DNA of 64,000 bases from Lacisediminihabitans changchengi (GCF_016634425.1 NZ_JAEPES010000004.1:100925-164924); one strand, 5' to 3'. Counted from the first letter of the stretch, positions 9,001 to 18,810 are shown. Made by a program: numbers and translations. Notes: a model not told the origin generated them from the letters alone.

Positions 9001-9663
9001 GCCGTTGAGATACGGGTCGGCGCCGGCGGTCGTGCCGAGGGGCTCACCGGCGAAGGAGGGGTTCTCGGGGGCGATGCCGGTGTCGATGTCGCCGAGCACG
9101 ATGCCCTTGCCAGCCTTGTCGAGGCCGCCGATCTTGTCCCAGACGCCGTTGTCGCCGTCGAGACCGAGGTAGCTGGTCGACGGGGTGGCGGTGACGTGCT
9201 TGATCTCGTCGGGAGCGAGCGACGCGACCTGCTTGTTCGCCGACAGTGCCGCGAGTTGCTTCGCCGACAGCGTCGCCGAGAAGCCGTTGAGAGCCAGCGT
9301 GTATGACTGTTTGATGGTCACGCCCGCGGCGGCAGCGACATCCTTCTGCTGCTGCGCGAGGTAGTCACCGTAGCTCTGCACCGCCTTCGAGCGGGCGTTG
9401 AGCTGCTTGCCCGGGTTCGGCTTCGTCGCCGTGTACCCGTTCACGCCGCCCTGGTAGGTGGCCACGGCGGGATCCGCGAGCGTCACGATGTACCGCCCGG
9501 GTGTGAACGTGGTCTGGTGCTGACCGGCGAGCGATGTCGGCACCGCTGCCGAAGCGCTGAGCGTGCCGCCGGTGAGCACGGTCGCGGCAACAAGGCCCGC
9601 TACGGCTATCGACGAAAATGCTGTTCTGAGGCGTGATGTGTCACGGGCGGTTCGAATGCTCAC
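6049..9663 (-). CDS. Secreted S8 (subtilisin-family) serine peptidase, multidomain
   Basis: A secreted protease precursor of 1204 residues. A signal peptide (1-40, ending SASAA) precedes an I9-type propeptide (about 55-155). The subtilase domain has Asp194 (GDIDTGI), His285 (DGHGSH), the oxyanion region SAGNSGP (393-399) and Ser617 (LSGTSMAAPH). A PA-type insert (about 445-560) splits the catalytic domain. The C-terminal half holds an Fn3-like domain, a beta-rich segment, an Ig-like module (YQWQANGVAITGATSAKY) and a final Ig-like repeat. The order resembles plant-type and actinobacterial subtilases. The start is GTG. No sortase motif or terminal membrane helix is visible, so it is probably released. 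Neighbours do not reveal a substrate. Confidence 0.92.
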   Translation of the reverse strand: MSIRTARDTSRLRTAFSSIAVAGLVAATVLTGGTLSASAAVPTSLAGQHQTTFTPGRYIVTLADPAVATYQGGVNGYTATKPNPGKQLNARSKAVQSYGDYLAQQQKDVAAAAGVTIKQSYTLALNGFSATLSAKQLAALSANKQVASLAPDEIKHVTATPSTSYLGLDGDNGVWDKIGGLDKAGKGIVLGDIDTGIAPENPSFAGEPLGTTAGADPYLNGTTTTFVKADGNTFTGACQTGVQFTAADCSTKIISARYYLDGFGASKIGSVAQGEYPSPRDGDGHGSHTASTAAGDARVPAAIDGVDYGTITGVAPAAKIAVYKVCWSGPDPASQDDDGCATSDLVAAIDQAVADGVDVINYSIGGGAATTTVSPTDQAFLGAAAAGIFVSASAGNSGPTASTLDNAAPWETTVAASTIPTYEATVTLGDGKKYGGASVTVDRTPGATPLTGSLVSATSVALAGAATPNLCVTGSLDPAKASGKIVVCERGVNDRVAKSAEVKRAGGIGMILVNVVPGSTDLDPHTVPTIHLDAKYHDAILAYAATEGATATFTPDNTAGDTPPTPVVAGFSSRGPVLADGSDILKPDITAPGVAIIADGANAEGGDPTFQFLSGTSMAAPHISGLGLLYLGVHPNATPAEIKSAMMTTAYDTKADDGSAVTDPFTQGAGHVDPTKYFTPGLLYLNDLNDWYSYIQGIGYDVGAEPIDASDLNLASIGIGSLTGSQTVTRTVTSTQAGTFTAKATVPGVDVTITPSTLSFDAAGQSKSFTVAFSRTTAPLDEYATGSLTWTSGSTSVRSPIAVQPVTIVAPASASGTGTYGSVDVSVTPGGDGDIPLSTTGLTAGTLQPDAAGASPGHSGSSAEGDSFGYTVTVPAEAKFARFDLDTVENGDDLDLSVVRLDDAGTPVEGWQSATGSADERVDILAPTAGTYVATVDVFAVPTPTAFDLRTYAVADGGAPLTLTPPVLAGTQGVPVKYTASWAGLKPFSSYLGLVDYGDTGAFTAIDVTTKEDVKPGTPVNTSPPTIFGTPIVGSRLTASPGVWDVKGLHYAYQWQANGVAITGATSAKYRIAASDQGKALTAVVTATKGKLPPGTATSAPVTVKFSTATELSLSKSVLFSWQRTTATVKVSSGAATLPAGKVVITLNGKTVTEIAVAAGSPGKVSYELPRKGRGTYSVKATFVPTADTAVGSSSPVRRFVVIF

Positions 9664-9848
9664 AGAGTAATCCCTCGTCGTCGAAACGGATGACTGCCGC
9701 AGTCGAATTTGCCGCGTGGTGTCACCCTAGCAGCGGTTCTACCCCCATTTGAGGGTCGAATATTTCGGCTATGTAAACAGAATCACCGTTGGCATTCGCC
9801 CGTCTTCGCGCACAGTCGAGGATTGATAGGGTCTCGCAGGGAGGCGTT

Positions 9849-12800
9849 ATGGGTTCGTGGGGGCTTGGCGTCAAACGTGCTCTCGCACGGACTCCGGTCC
9901 TTCTCTCCATCGCCGCCGTGGTGGCGATCATCAGCGGCTTCCTGGTCGGCGGAGCGGGCTATCTGCAGCTCGCCGGTACTGGCATCGCCCGCGACGCAAT
10001 CACCTCGGTGGCACCCAAAGACGCGGCAGTGCGGTTCGAGACCGCGCTGGCGACGGATGCCACGGCACAGAATTTGCGCGTCGTCGCCGATGTCCGGCGC
10101 GGCATCGCGCCGGTAGCGCACGAGGTCACCCGCACGGTGCTCGCCCCACCCGCGGCGGCGACGGTGGACGGGGCAACTCTGACCGCGGGGTCGAAACCCG
10201 CCGAGATCGTGCTCGGGGCCGACGCCCAGGTGCGCGGGGCGTCCGTGCTCGTCGACGGTGCGTGGCCGACCTCCGGCAGCGGTCACGGGGACGTCGTGGA
10301 GGGGGCGCTGCAGTCATCCGCCGCTCGAGCTCTCGGAGTTGGTGTCGGCGCGGTGATCGTTACCGAAGGCGGACCCCGGGTGCGCATCGCCGCCATCTGG
10401 AAGCCTAAGAACGCCGACGCCCCGCGCTGGTTCGCCAGCTTGGCCAGCACCGGAAGCATGCGCGACGACGCGACCGACCTGCGAGCGTACGGTCCACTCA
10501 TCGTGCCAGACTCGGCGCTTCCCCCTGATGACAGCACAGCGCAGTGGACCGTCACTGTAGACGCGGGCCAGCTCAGCGCGGAAGACCTTCCCACCATTGC
10601 GGCGTTCTCCCGCACGACGACCCGTGCGCTCGAGGCGGACACCGCGGCGACCGACGGGTCCGTCGACACCGGCGGCGGACTCTCCCGCACCGCCGCCGCC
10701 ATCGCGGCAGAGCTGCGCACAATCGTCGGCATCACCCCGATCGGAACCATCCTGCTCGGCATCATCGCGCTCGCCACCCTGCTGCAGTTGGCGACACTGT
10801 TAGTGTCTACGCGGCGACCGGAGAGCGTGCTGCTGCGCTCCCGCGGAGCATCCGTTGCGCGCATCGTCGGGGGCGCGGCGATCGACTCTTCTATTGCTGG
10901 GATGGTCGGCACCGTCGTGGGGGTGGGTGCGGCGACGGGTGTACTCGCGCTGACGATCGGGCGGGTGTCCCCGGACTGGCTGCAAGCCGTGGGGATCGCG
11001 CTTGTGGTCCCGGTGATCTTCAGCTCAGTCGCCCTAGTTGACGCGCGTCGGCTGACCCGGTGCGACAGCATCGACGACGCCGGCCGAGGCCGGAGCACGG
11101 CGACCATCGCCGCCATGGTGTTGGTGGTGGCCGGCGCTGCCTTCGCCATCTTCCAGCTTCGGTTGTACGGAACTCCGCTCATCGTCTCGCCGCGCGGCGT
11201 GGACCGGGTCGACCCTGTCGCCGTGAGCGCGCCGGCGATCGCCATACTCGCGGTCGCCCTGATCATCGTCGTACTGTTCCGTCCCGCGGCATCGACCGCG
11301 CTACGGTCGACCAAATCCCGTCGCGGCCTGGCTCCGTTCCTTTCGCTCGCCCAGGTGGTGCGGCGCAGCGGCTCGTTCGCGGTGGTCGTGCTGCTGCTCG
11401 CAGCGACCGTCGCCAGCACGGTCTACCTTGGTGCGCTGCAGTCCACCGCGGGCGCCCTCGGCGAGCGTGCCGGGTCGCTGCGGCTGGGTGCGCCGGTGCG
11501 GGTGACTCCCCGCACGGTGGACGCCCTCTGGCCCCACGACTTCGCGAAGGCGAGTGGGGTCCGCGCCGCCGCGGTCGGTTCCGAGCGCATCGAGATCGAC
11601 GACTTCATCGGCCAGCTAGTCGCTCTGACCGAGGTCGGCATGCGCACAGTCATGTCGGATGTCGACGGCAGCGTCGACCCGCAACTCCTCGCCCGCAGGC
11701 TAGGCGCCGCCAATCCGATCGGGATCGCCCTCCCGAAGTCCGCGACCAGCCTCGACGTCACGCTCAGCGGGTCCGCTGCCCTCGCAGAAGGTTTTGACCC
11801 GGGCGTGTACCAGGCGGCGGCGCTCAGAGCGTCGCTGTGGCTGATGGATGACGACGGGGTAGTCGTTCAGCGCCAGCTCATTCCGCTCGATCTCGCGTCG
11901 GGCGCCGTGGCCGCGACCAGCTCGGTGCCGCTTCCGCCGACGACCGGGCGCTGGCGGGTGATCGCCGCGGACCTCACCTCCGAGAGCAACGGAATCTTCG
12001 TCGTCGCCGCCTCACTCGAGGGGTTCGCCGTGCAGGTGGACGGAGCGACTGTCGCTGTCCCGAAACCGACAGTGCCGTGGACCGTTCAGGGCGGCGAGCA
12101 GTCAAGGCGCTTCGTTGAATCGAGGCTGGCCGGGCAGATTGGGGCCACCATCCAGTCCGACGGAACCGGAGACGTGCGGCTGATGCCCGCCAGCACGCCC
12201 TCCGCCGGCGCCATCGACGACCCTCCGGCACCGCTCCCGATCGCCGTGACCGCGAGTCTCGCTCGCGCCTTCGATCTGAGCCCGGGCAAACGGATCGACA
12301 TCGTCCTCAGCGACACCGGTCAGTCGATGCCGACCGTCGTCCGGGCCGTCACGCCCGTGGTGCCGGGCAGTACCGCGGGCTACTCGGTGCTCACCGACCT
12401 GACCACCTACACCGAGAACGTGCTGCGCTCCGGTGCGGCACCGACCGGCATCGATCAGGTCTGGCTGCGTGCGGACACGGCAGAGCTGCCGGTGATCCGC
12501 CGCATCGCCGGCTCCGCCGAGGTGCAGAGTGCCGGGGGTGGGGCCACACCGGCCGCCGAGGCAGCTATTGTCGCGCTCTGGATAGCTGGCGTCGGGGCAG
12601 CGTTGCTCGCGCTGGGGGCGGTGGTCGCGGCCGCGATCATCCTGCGCCGGCAGCGGCTGCCGGAGACCCGCGCTCTCAGCTCCGTCGGTGTCTCGCTGCG
12701 TACCCAGCGCCGCGGACGCCGCGCCGAATTGCTCGCAGTCGCGGGTTTCGCCGTGCTGCTCGGCGCCGCCGGAGGACTCGCGGTTGCCGCCCTCACCGCC

Positions 12801-12962
12801 GTGCCGATCGCGCGTTCGGTGGTGCCCGATTCTTCCGCCCTGCCCGCACCGCTGGGTATCGCTCTGCTCCCCACGCTTCCGCTCCTCGGTGGGCTGCTCA
12901 TCGGGGTGCTGCTCATCGCTGCGCTGTCGACCGGTCGGCTGCGAAAGGGGCCGCCCCGATGA
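9849..12962 (+). CDS. FtsX-like ABC transporter permease (large subunit)
   Basis: Membrane permease of 1037 residues. One helix near the N-terminus (about 15-36) is followed by a long extracytoplasmic region, a central helix group from about residue 290, a second extracytoplasmic region, and a C-terminal helix group (about 900-1030). I prefer the ATG at 9849 because AGGGAGG lies just upstream; an in-frame start at 9789 has none. The stop overlaps the next start (ATGA at 12959-12962), showing translational coupling. With its neighbours it forms a MacB/LolCDE-like mechanotransmission system, probably handling lipoproteins, peptides or envelope stress. The substrate is unknown. Confidence 0.85.
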   Translation: MGSWGLGVKRALARTPVLLSIAAVVAIISGFLVGGAGYLQLAGTGIARDAITSVAPKDAAVRFETALATDATAQNLRVVADVRRGIAPVAHEVTRTVLAPPAAATVDGATLTAGSKPAEIVLGADAQVRGASVLVDGAWPTSGSGHGDVVEGALQSSAARALGVGVGAVIVTEGGPRVRIAAIWKPKNADAPRWFASLASTGSMRDDATDLRAYGPLIVPDSALPPDDSTAQWTVTVDAGQLSAEDLPTIAAFSRTTTRALEADTAATDGSVDTGGGLSRTAAAIAAELRTIVGITPIGTILLGIIALATLLQLATLLVSTRRPESVLLRSRGASVARIVGGAAIDSSIAGMVGTVVGVGAATGVLALTIGRVSPDWLQAVGIALVVPVIFSSVALVDARRLTRCDSIDDAGRGRSTATIAAMVLVVAGAAFAIFQLRLYGTPLIVSPRGVDRVDPVAVSAPAIAILAVALIIVVLFRPAASTALRSTKSRRGLAPFLSLAQVVRRSGSFAVVVLLLAATVASTVYLGALQSTAGALGERAGSLRLGAPVRVTPRTVDALWPHDFAKASGVRAAAVGSERIEIDDFIGQLVALTEVGMRTVMSDVDGSVDPQLLARRLGAANPIGIALPKSATSLDVTLSGSAALAEGFDPGVYQAAALRASLWLMDDDGVVVQRQLIPLDLASGAVAATSSVPLPPTTGRWRVIAADLTSESNGIFVVAASLEGFAVQVDGATVAVPKPTVPWTVQGGEQSRRFVESRLAGQIGATIQSDGTGDVRLMPASTPSAGAIDDPPAPLPIAVTASLARAFDLSPGKRIDIVLSDTGQSMPTVVRAVTPVVPGSTAGYSVLTDLTTYTENVLRSGAAPTGIDQVWLRADTAELPVIRRIAGSAEVQSAGGGATPAAEAAIVALWIAGVGAALLALGAVVAAAIILRRQRLPETRALSSVGVSLRTQRRGRRAELLAVAGFAVLLGAAGGLAVAALTAVPIARSVVPDSSALPAPLGIALLPTLPLLGGLLIGVLLIAALSTGRLRKGPPR

Positions 12963-15670
12963 CTCGATACCGCCTTCCTCGCCTGCTGCTGCGCCAGCTC
13001 CGAGCGGATGCCACGGCTCACGTCGCGCTCGCCTGCGTGGTTCTCCTGCTCTCCGGGCTGATCGCGGCGCTCCCCCTTGCGGTGCGGAGTCTGCAGTCCG
13101 AGGAGATCGGGTACCGCCTGTCGCGCCTCGACTTGGGCCTGCGCGACGTCACCTCGGCCACGGACGACCTGCCGGCCATCGATGTCGACGGCAGGACGAC
13201 ATCCGCGGTCTTCTCCCCCACGACCGACGGGCTTGCCGCCCTGCGGAAAGCCCAGCCGCAGCCGCTGCGCTCTCGGCTCGGCACGGCGCAATACCTCACC
13301 CTGACCGACCCGGCCTTCGCGAACACCCCGCCGCGCACTTCGGATCCGACGCTACAACTGAGGTTCCTCATCGCGCCGGACCTCGCCCGCCGGGTGACCG
13401 TCGCCGCCGGTAGCGCGCCGACGGCGTTCGACAGCATCGGCGCGGGCGGCCCGCCGGTGCAGGTGATGATGACGAAGGCGAATGCCGAGAGCGTGCGTTG
13501 GGCTATCGGCGAAACGCGCTCGATCACCCTCGGACTCGCTCAGGCGGTGCCGGTGCAACTGAGCGGCACCTTCACCGCGCGTGACCCGCGCGATCGCTAC
13601 TGGAGTCTCGACGCCTCCGCGCTCACCCCCGAGCGCAAAACCGTCGTCACGGGCTCCGAGGTGCAGAAGTTCCGCGTGAGCTCGGTCGTCATCGACGCCG
13701 CCTCGTGGCCTGCTTTGGCGGACTCGTTCCAGACAGCGACGACCCTGGTGCGCTACCCAACCAGCGCTGCCGCGCTCGCCCCCAGCGATGCCGAGCGTCT
13801 CCTGCCCCAGCTGCGGCGCTTCACCGCCACCACCCAGACCGTCGTCGACCCAACACAGACCACGCGCCGATCGCTCACCAGCATCTCGTTCCGCGCGCCG
13901 CAGACCGATGTGTTCGCCCTCGCCGTCGACCGCAATCGCAGCGCCACGGCGGTCGTCATCCTCGTCGTGGTCGGGCCGCTCGGTGTCGCAGTCGCGGTGA
14001 TCTGGCTGCTGGCTCGGCTGATCGTGCTGCGCAGACGAGATGCCCTCCAGCTGCTGAAAGCGCGCGGAGCCTCCGCGACGCAGCTCACGCTGGCCCTCGC
14101 GGCGGAGACGCTGGCTCTGACCCTTCCCGCCGCCGCCATCGGAGCTGCTGGGGCGTTCCTCATACTCGGCTTCCGAGCGGATGCCCTGCCCGGCCCGATC
14201 CTGTTGGGGCTCGTTCCCGGAGCGGTGATGGCCATCGCGAGCGTGACCGGGCGGATCGGCAGGCGCGGGCGCAGCGACCTCGGCGCTCGATCACCGCGGC
14301 TCGGTCGGCTCATCGGCGAGGTGCTGGTGCTGGCGCTCACGGTGGTGGCGGTCATCCTGCTGCGGCAACGAGGGTTCTCCACGGCCAGTGGTCGCGGCTT
14401 CGATCCGCTGCTCGCCGCGGTACCGCTGCTGCTTTCAATCAGCGCTGCGGTGCTGGTGTTGCGGGTGTATCCACTTCCCCTCCTCACACTGCAGCGGCGG
14501 CTCACCCGCGATCGTGGCCTGGTCGGACACCTCGGAGCCACCCGGGCGGTGCGGGATCCAGCGGCAGGACTCGCACCCGTGCTCGCGATGGTGGTGGGGT
14601 TCGCGGTCGCCGTGTTCTCGGGCGTGCTGGTGGGCACCCTGCAGACCGGGGTCGAGGTGGCCGCCCAGTCTGCCGTCGGGGCCGACCTCCGCGTGACCGG
14701 CGTGCAGCTTGCTGACGCTGACCTGACAAAACTGCGGGCGGTCGACGGCGTCGCGGATGCCGCAGGCATCTACGCTGTATCCAACCCGACCGATGCCTAC
14801 GTCGGTGACAGCACCGTCTCGGTGACCGTGATCGTCACCGATGCCGCACGCCTCTCCTCCGTGCAGCGCGACCTCGCGCAGCCGCTGCCGCTCACCGGCC
14901 TCGCAGCTACGGGAGGCGCCCTGCCGCTGCTTATCGCAGCGTCGCCCGACCTCTCCGATGCCATGCGCGAACCGGTGTCGCTTGGGGACACCCGGGTGAG
15001 AGCGATCGCCGCGCTGCGCACGACCGCCCTCACCGCCGACGAGAACTGGGTGCTGGTCGACCGGCCCCGGGCAGCCGACCTCGGGGTGACGCTGTTCCGC
15101 CCCGAGGTGGCACTCGTGCGGGTGGACGCGGGGGCAGATCCGCAGGCGGTGGCGCGCGGCATCCGTTCTTCCCTCGGTGCTGACGCCCGGGTGAGCACTC
15201 CGGACGAGCAAGCGCAGCAGTACCGCTCATCGCCGGCCAGCTCCGGCCTGCAGGCGCTCCTGATCGCGATCATCGCGGTCGTCGGGCTGCTCTGCGCGGC
15301 CGCCGTCGTGCTCGCCTTACTGATCGCCGCGAAACCGCGCGAGCGCCTGCTCGCTTTGCTCCGCACGCTCGGGATGTCGCGTCGCCAGTCCCGCGGAACC
15401 ATCGCCTGGGAGGTCGCGCCCTCTGCCGTCGCGGCTCTGGCCGCCGGAGCGTCGCTCGGTCTCGTTCTGCCGCTCATCACCCTCGCGGGAGTGGACCTGC
15501 GGCCCTTCACCGGCGGCCTCGAGCAGCCCACGCAGAGCATCGACCCGGTGCCGCTCCTGCTGCTCGTCGGGGGCTTCATCGTGGTCGTGGTCGGCGCCGC
15601 CGGCGTGGCGATCGCCGTGGGCCGCCGCGCCAATATCGCTCGAACCCTCCGCACCTCCGGGGAAGGATAA
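12959..15670 (+). CDS. FtsX-like ABC transporter permease (second subunit)
   Basis: A 903-residue permease of the same type. A first helix lies at about 20-42, an extracytoplasmic domain runs to about 320, and a helix cluster covers about 325-560 with the FtsX-type motif LLKARGASATQL. A second extracytoplasmic stretch follows, then C-terminal helices from about 760 (LLALLRTLGMSRRQ). It overlaps the previous gene by four bases and ends four bases before the first ATPase gene. The two permeases probably form a heterodimer. Confidence 0.85.
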   Translation: MTRYRLPRLLLRQLRADATAHVALACVVLLLSGLIAALPLAVRSLQSEEIGYRLSRLDLGLRDVTSATDDLPAIDVDGRTTSAVFSPTTDGLAALRKAQPQPLRSRLGTAQYLTLTDPAFANTPPRTSDPTLQLRFLIAPDLARRVTVAAGSAPTAFDSIGAGGPPVQVMMTKANAESVRWAIGETRSITLGLAQAVPVQLSGTFTARDPRDRYWSLDASALTPERKTVVTGSEVQKFRVSSVVIDAASWPALADSFQTATTLVRYPTSAAALAPSDAERLLPQLRRFTATTQTVVDPTQTTRRSLTSISFRAPQTDVFALAVDRNRSATAVVILVVVGPLGVAVAVIWLLARLIVLRRRDALQLLKARGASATQLTLALAAETLALTLPAAAIGAAGAFLILGFRADALPGPILLGLVPGAVMAIASVTGRIGRRGRSDLGARSPRLGRLIGEVLVLALTVVAVILLRQRGFSTASGRGFDPLLAAVPLLLSISAAVLVLRVYPLPLLTLQRRLTRDRGLVGHLGATRAVRDPAAGLAPVLAMVVGFAVAVFSGVLVGTLQTGVEVAAQSAVGADLRVTGVQLADADLTKLRAVDGVADAAGIYAVSNPTDAYVGDSTVSVTVIVTDAARLSSVQRDLAQPLPLTGLAATGGALPLLIAASPDLSDAMREPVSLGDTRVRAIAALRTTALTADENWVLVDRPRAADLGVTLFRPEVALVRVDAGADPQAVARGIRSSLGADARVSTPDEQAQQYRSSPASSGLQALLIAIIAVVGLLCAAAVVLALLIAAKPRERLLALLRTLGMSRRQSRGTIAWEVAPSAVAALAAGASLGLVLPLITLAGVDLRPFTGGLEQPTQSIDPVPLLLLVGGFIVVVVGAAGVAIAVGRRANIARTLRTSGEG

Positions 15671-15674
15671 TCCC

Positions 15675-16571
15675 ATGACAAACGCCACCGAGCCGCACAT
15701 CTTCTGTTCGGATGTCGTGCGCATCTTCAGCGCGCAGGGGGTCGAAGTACAAGCGCTGCAGGGGCTCAACCTGCGCGTCGACCGCGGCGAGATGGTCGCA
15801 CTGATCGGCGCCTCGGGGTCGGGCAAGTCGACTCTGCTGACGATCCTCTCGGGACTCGACACCCCCACCGCAGGCATCGCTCGCTGCGCCGGGTACGACC
15901 TGCTGGCCCTCAGCCGCAAGGAGCGAGTCGAATACCAGCGGCACAGCGTCGGCTTCGTCTGGCAGCAGACCTCGCGCAATCTGCTGCCCTACCTGACCGC
16001 CGGGGAGAACGTGGCGATGGCAATGATCGTCGCCGGCACGGCCAAGGGCTCTCGAGCTCAGCGGGTAGATGAACTCCTCGAGCTCGTGGACGTCACCTAC
16101 TGCCGCGACCGCCTCCCTGCGCAGATGTCGGGAGGCGAGCAGCAGCGCGTGGCCATCGCCGTCGCACTCGCCAACTCCCCGGAGATCCTGCTGGCCGACG
16201 AACCGACCGGCGAACTCGACGAGGCGACGTCGGCGGAGGTGCTCGAGGCAATGCGGTCCGTGAACGAGAAACTCGGCACCACGGTGCTGATCGTCACCCA
16301 TGACCCGTCCGTCTCAGGACACGTGCGCCGTACCGTCCAGATCCGCGACGGCCGCACCTCCACGGAGGTACTGCGCCGTAGCGAGGTAGACGAGCACGGA
16401 CAGGAGACCCACATCGCCGAGGAGTTCGCCGTGATCGACCGGGTCGGACGTCTTCAGCTGCCGTCCGCCTATACGGATGCCCTCGAGCTGCGCGATCGGG
16501 TGCGGCTATCACTCGAGTCCGACCGGGTCGAGGTCAGACCGTCCAAGAGCCCATCGGAGACTGCCTCATGA
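15675..16571 (+). CDS. ABC transporter ATP-binding protein (MacB/LolD type)
   Basis: Cytoplasmic ATPase of 298 residues. Walker A GASGSGKST (45-53), signature MSGGE (151-155) and Walker B ILLADE with catalytic Glu176 are intact. The C-terminal extension of about 70 residues beyond the usual domain (from about 230) is charged and unassigned. It ends with a stop/start overlap (ATGA) with the second ATPase. It should energise the two FtsX-like permeases upstream. Confidence 0.9.
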   Translation: MTNATEPHIFCSDVVRIFSAQGVEVQALQGLNLRVDRGEMVALIGASGSGKSTLLTILSGLDTPTAGIARCAGYDLLALSRKERVEYQRHSVGFVWQQTSRNLLPYLTAGENVAMAMIVAGTAKGSRAQRVDELLELVDVTYCRDRLPAQMSGGEQQRVAIAVALANSPEILLADEPTGELDEATSAEVLEAMRSVNEKLGTTVLIVTHDPSVSGHVRRTVQIRDGRTSTEVLRRSEVDEHGQETHIAEEFAVIDRVGRLQLPSAYTDALELRDRVRLSLESDRVEVRPSKSPSETAS

Positions 16572-17284
16572 CCACGACCGCTCTGCGCGCTTCCGGGGTC
16601 AGCCGCGTCTTCGGGTCAGGCAATACCGCTGTGTACGCCTGCTCCGACGTGTCGCTCGAACTTCACGCCGGCGAACTGGTCGTGCTGCGCGGCCGCTCCG
16701 GCAGCGGCAAATCAACTCTCCTGAATCTGCTCGGCGGCCTGGACATCCCGACCTCCGGCGAGATCTGGTGGGGCGACGACTCGCTGACCGGGCTGACGGA
16801 TGACCGCCTCACCGACCTGAGGCGAGGTCGGGTCGGCTTCGTCTTCCAGAGCTTCGGTCTCGTGCCAGTGCTCTCCGCCGCCGAAAACGTCGCGGTGCCA
16901 CTTCGCATCGCCGGCATCGACCCGGCAGAGCGCGACGACCGCGTGCGCCGGATACTCGCCCTCGTCGGCCTCGACGATCATACGAACCAGCGTCCGACCG
17001 AGCTCTCGGGCGGCCAGCAGCAGCGGGTGGCATTGGCCCGTGCGCTAGTGATCGAGCCGAAGATCCTCATCGCCGACGAGCCGACCGGTCAGCTCGACAG
17101 CAGTACCGCCTCCGAGATGATGTCCCTGATCAACTCGCTCGTCGAGCAACGACAGATCGCGGCGATCATCTCGACCCACGACCCGCTAATCGTGGCGCAG
17201 GCCCGGAGCGTGATCGAGCTTCACGACGGCCGCGCAACGAGTGCGCGCCGCCCACGCGGCCGGCACGCCGCCTCGGTCGAGTAA
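16568..17284 (+). CDS. ABC transporter ATP-binding protein (MacB/LolD type)
   Basis: Second ATPase of the export system, 238 residues, a standard LolD-like length. Walker [10 protein letters not shown] (42-50), signature LSGGQ (146-150) and Walker B ILIADE with Glu171 are intact. Two different ATPases with two different permeases suggest an asymmetric complex. A long palindromic repeat lies directly downstream and separates the operon from the convergent icd gene. Confidence 0.9.
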   Translation: MTTTALRASGVSRVFGSGNTAVYACSDVSLELHAGELVVLRGRSGSGKSTLLNLLGGLDIPTSGEIWWGDDSLTGLTDDRLTDLRRGRVGFVFQSFGLVPVLSAAENVAVPLRIAGIDPAERDDRVRRILALVGLDDHTNQRPTELSGGQQQRVALARALVIEPKILIADEPTGQLDSSTASEMMSLINSLVEQRQIAAIISTHDPLIVAQARSVIELHDGRATSARRPRGRHAASVE

Positions 17285-17304
17285 CCCGGCGGCGCCGAAC
17301 TCCC

Positions 17305-17437
17305 CTGAATTCAGGGCTCCGGCACCGTTCATCATTCAGGAGGTCGCGGGACTCGAGTGGTCAGTGGTGCGGGAGTGAGCACCATCCGTCTCCCCCGCCA
17401 CTCCCCCTTCACGACCTCCTGAATGGTGGAGTCCTGA
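17305..17437. repeat. Long imperfect palindrome after the ABC export operon
   Basis: CATTCAGGAGGTCG (17333-17346) is answered by its exact reverse complement (17412-17425) with 65 bases between. Outside these lie ATTCAGGGCTCC and GGAGTCCTGAAT, extending the symmetry imperfectly, and CCTGAATTCAGG is itself a 12-bp palindrome. No U-run follows, so it is not a classical terminator. No second copy is in the window. Confidence 0.7.
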
Positions 17438-17465
17438 ATAGCGCAGAATCGGCGGCGGACGCAAA

Positions 17466-17498
17466 ACGGCGCCGCCCCCGGTGGTGGGGCGACGCCGT
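17466..17498 (-). terminator. Rho-independent terminator of icd
   Basis: On the minus strand ACGGCGTCGCCCC pairs with GGGGGCGGCGCCGT across a short loop, followed by TTTTGC. It begins about 15 bases after the icd stop codon. Confidence 0.8.
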
Positions 17499-17512
17499 TC
17501 GGTTACGCGAAA

Positions 17513-18727
17513 TTAGGCCAGGCGCGCGGCGAGGTTCTTGTCGAGCGTGTCGAGGAACTCCTCCGTGGTTTCCCACTTCTGGTCCGGGCCGACAAGGAGC
17601 GCGAGGTCCTTGGTCATGTGACCGGCCTCGACGGACGTGATCACGACATCTTCGAGGGTCTCGGCGAAGGTCGCGAGCTCCGGGTTGTTGTCGAGCTTGG
17701 CGCGGTGCGAGAGCCCCCGGGTCCACGCGTAGATCGACGCGATCGGGTTCGTCGAGGTGGGCTTGCCCGCCTGGTGCTGGCGGTAGTGACGGGTGACGGT
17801 GCCGTGCGCGGCCTCCGCCTCGACGATGGAGCCGTCCGGAACGGCGAGCACCGACGTCATCAGGCCGAGCGACCCGAAGCCCTGGGCCACGGTGTCGGAC
17901 TGCACATCGCCGTCGTAGTTCTTGCAGGCCCAGACGTAGCCGCCCTCCCACTTCATGGCCGAGGCGACCATGTCGTCGATCAGGCGGTGCTCGTAGGTGA
18001 GGCCGGCCTCCTCGAACTGCTCCTTGAACTCGCTCTCGAAAACCTCCTCGAAGATGTCCTTGAACCGACCGTCGTAGGCCTTGAGGATCGTGTTCTTCGT
18101 CGACAGGTACACCGGGTAGTTGCGGGTGAGGCCGTACTGCAGGCTCGAGCGCGCGAAATCGCGGATCGAGTCGTCGAGGTTGTACTGCACCTGCGCGACG
18201 CCGCTGCCGGGCGACTGGTAGACCTCGAACTTGAGCGGCTCCGAGCCGTCCTCCGGGGTGAACTCGACGGTGAGCGTTCCCTTGCCCTCGAAGCGGAAGT
18301 CGGTGGCGCGGTACTGGTCGCCGAAGGCGTGACGGCCGATGATGATGGGCTTGTTCCAGCCGGGTACCAGGCGCGGGATGTTCGAGATGATGATCGGCTC
18401 GCGGAAGATGACGCCGCCGAGGATGTTGCGGATGGTGCCGTTCGGCGACTTCCACATCTTCTTGAGGCCGAACTCCTCGACGCGCGCCTCGTCGGGCGTG
18501 ATCGTCGCGCACTTGACGCCGACCCCATACTTCTGGATGGCGTGGGCCGCGTCGATGGTGACCTGGTCGTCGGTCGCGTCACGGTTCTCGATGCCGAGGT
18601 CGTAGTAGTCCAGGTTGATGTCGAGATAGGGGTGGATCAGGGTGTCCTTGATCTTCTGCCAGATGATGCGAGTCATCTCGTCGCCGTCGAGCTCGACGAC
18701 CGTGCCTTCTACCTTGATCTTGCCCAC
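17513..18727 (-). CDS. icd: NADP-dependent isocitrate dehydrogenase (eukaryote-like dimeric type)
   Basis: Oxidatively decarboxylates isocitrate to 2-oxoglutarate with NADP in the TCA cycle. The 404-residue length and the motifs [38 protein letters not shown] and AHGTVTRHY identify the type II enzyme rather than the long monomeric form of many actinobacteria. The start is GTG; AAGGAG lies seven bases upstream. The inverted repeat at 18787-18810, 60 bases before the start, closely resembles one upstream of sucC, so both genes are probably under one regulator. Confidence 0.95.
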   Translation of the reverse strand: MGKIKVEGTVVELDGDEMTRIIWQKIKDTLIHPYLDINLDYYDLGIENRDATDDQVTIDAAHAIQKYGVGVKCATITPDEARVEEFGLKKMWKSPNGTIRNILGGVIFREPIIISNIPRLVPGWNKPIIIGRHAFGDQYRATDFRFEGKGTLTVEFTPEDGSEPLKFEVYQSPGSGVAQVQYNLDDSIRDFARSSLQYGLTRNYPVYLSTKNTILKAYDGRFKDIFEEVFESEFKEQFEEAGLTYEHRLIDDMVASAMKWEGGYVWACKNYDGDVQSDTVAQGFGSLGLMTSVLAVPDGSIVEAEAAHGTVTRHYRQHQAGKPTSTNPIASIYAWTRGLSHRAKLDNNPELATFAETLEDVVITSVEAGHMTKDLALLVGPDQKWETTEEFLDTLDKNLAARLA

Positions 18728-18786
18728 GCGATTCTCCTTGAGTTAAGGGCTGCTTGCCCACCGCGAACAGCTTAGCCGTTGCACCG

Positions 18787-18810
18787 AAGTATCTCGACAT
18801 CAAGATACTT
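18787..18810. promoter_or_regulatory. Inverted-repeat operator upstream of icd
   Basis: The core TATCTCGACATCAAGATA (18790-18807) lies inside a 24-bp near-palindrome with perfect AAGTATCT/AGATACTT arms. The same core, with few changes, lies at 34230-34247 upstream of sucC at a similar distance from its start. Confidence 0.65.
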
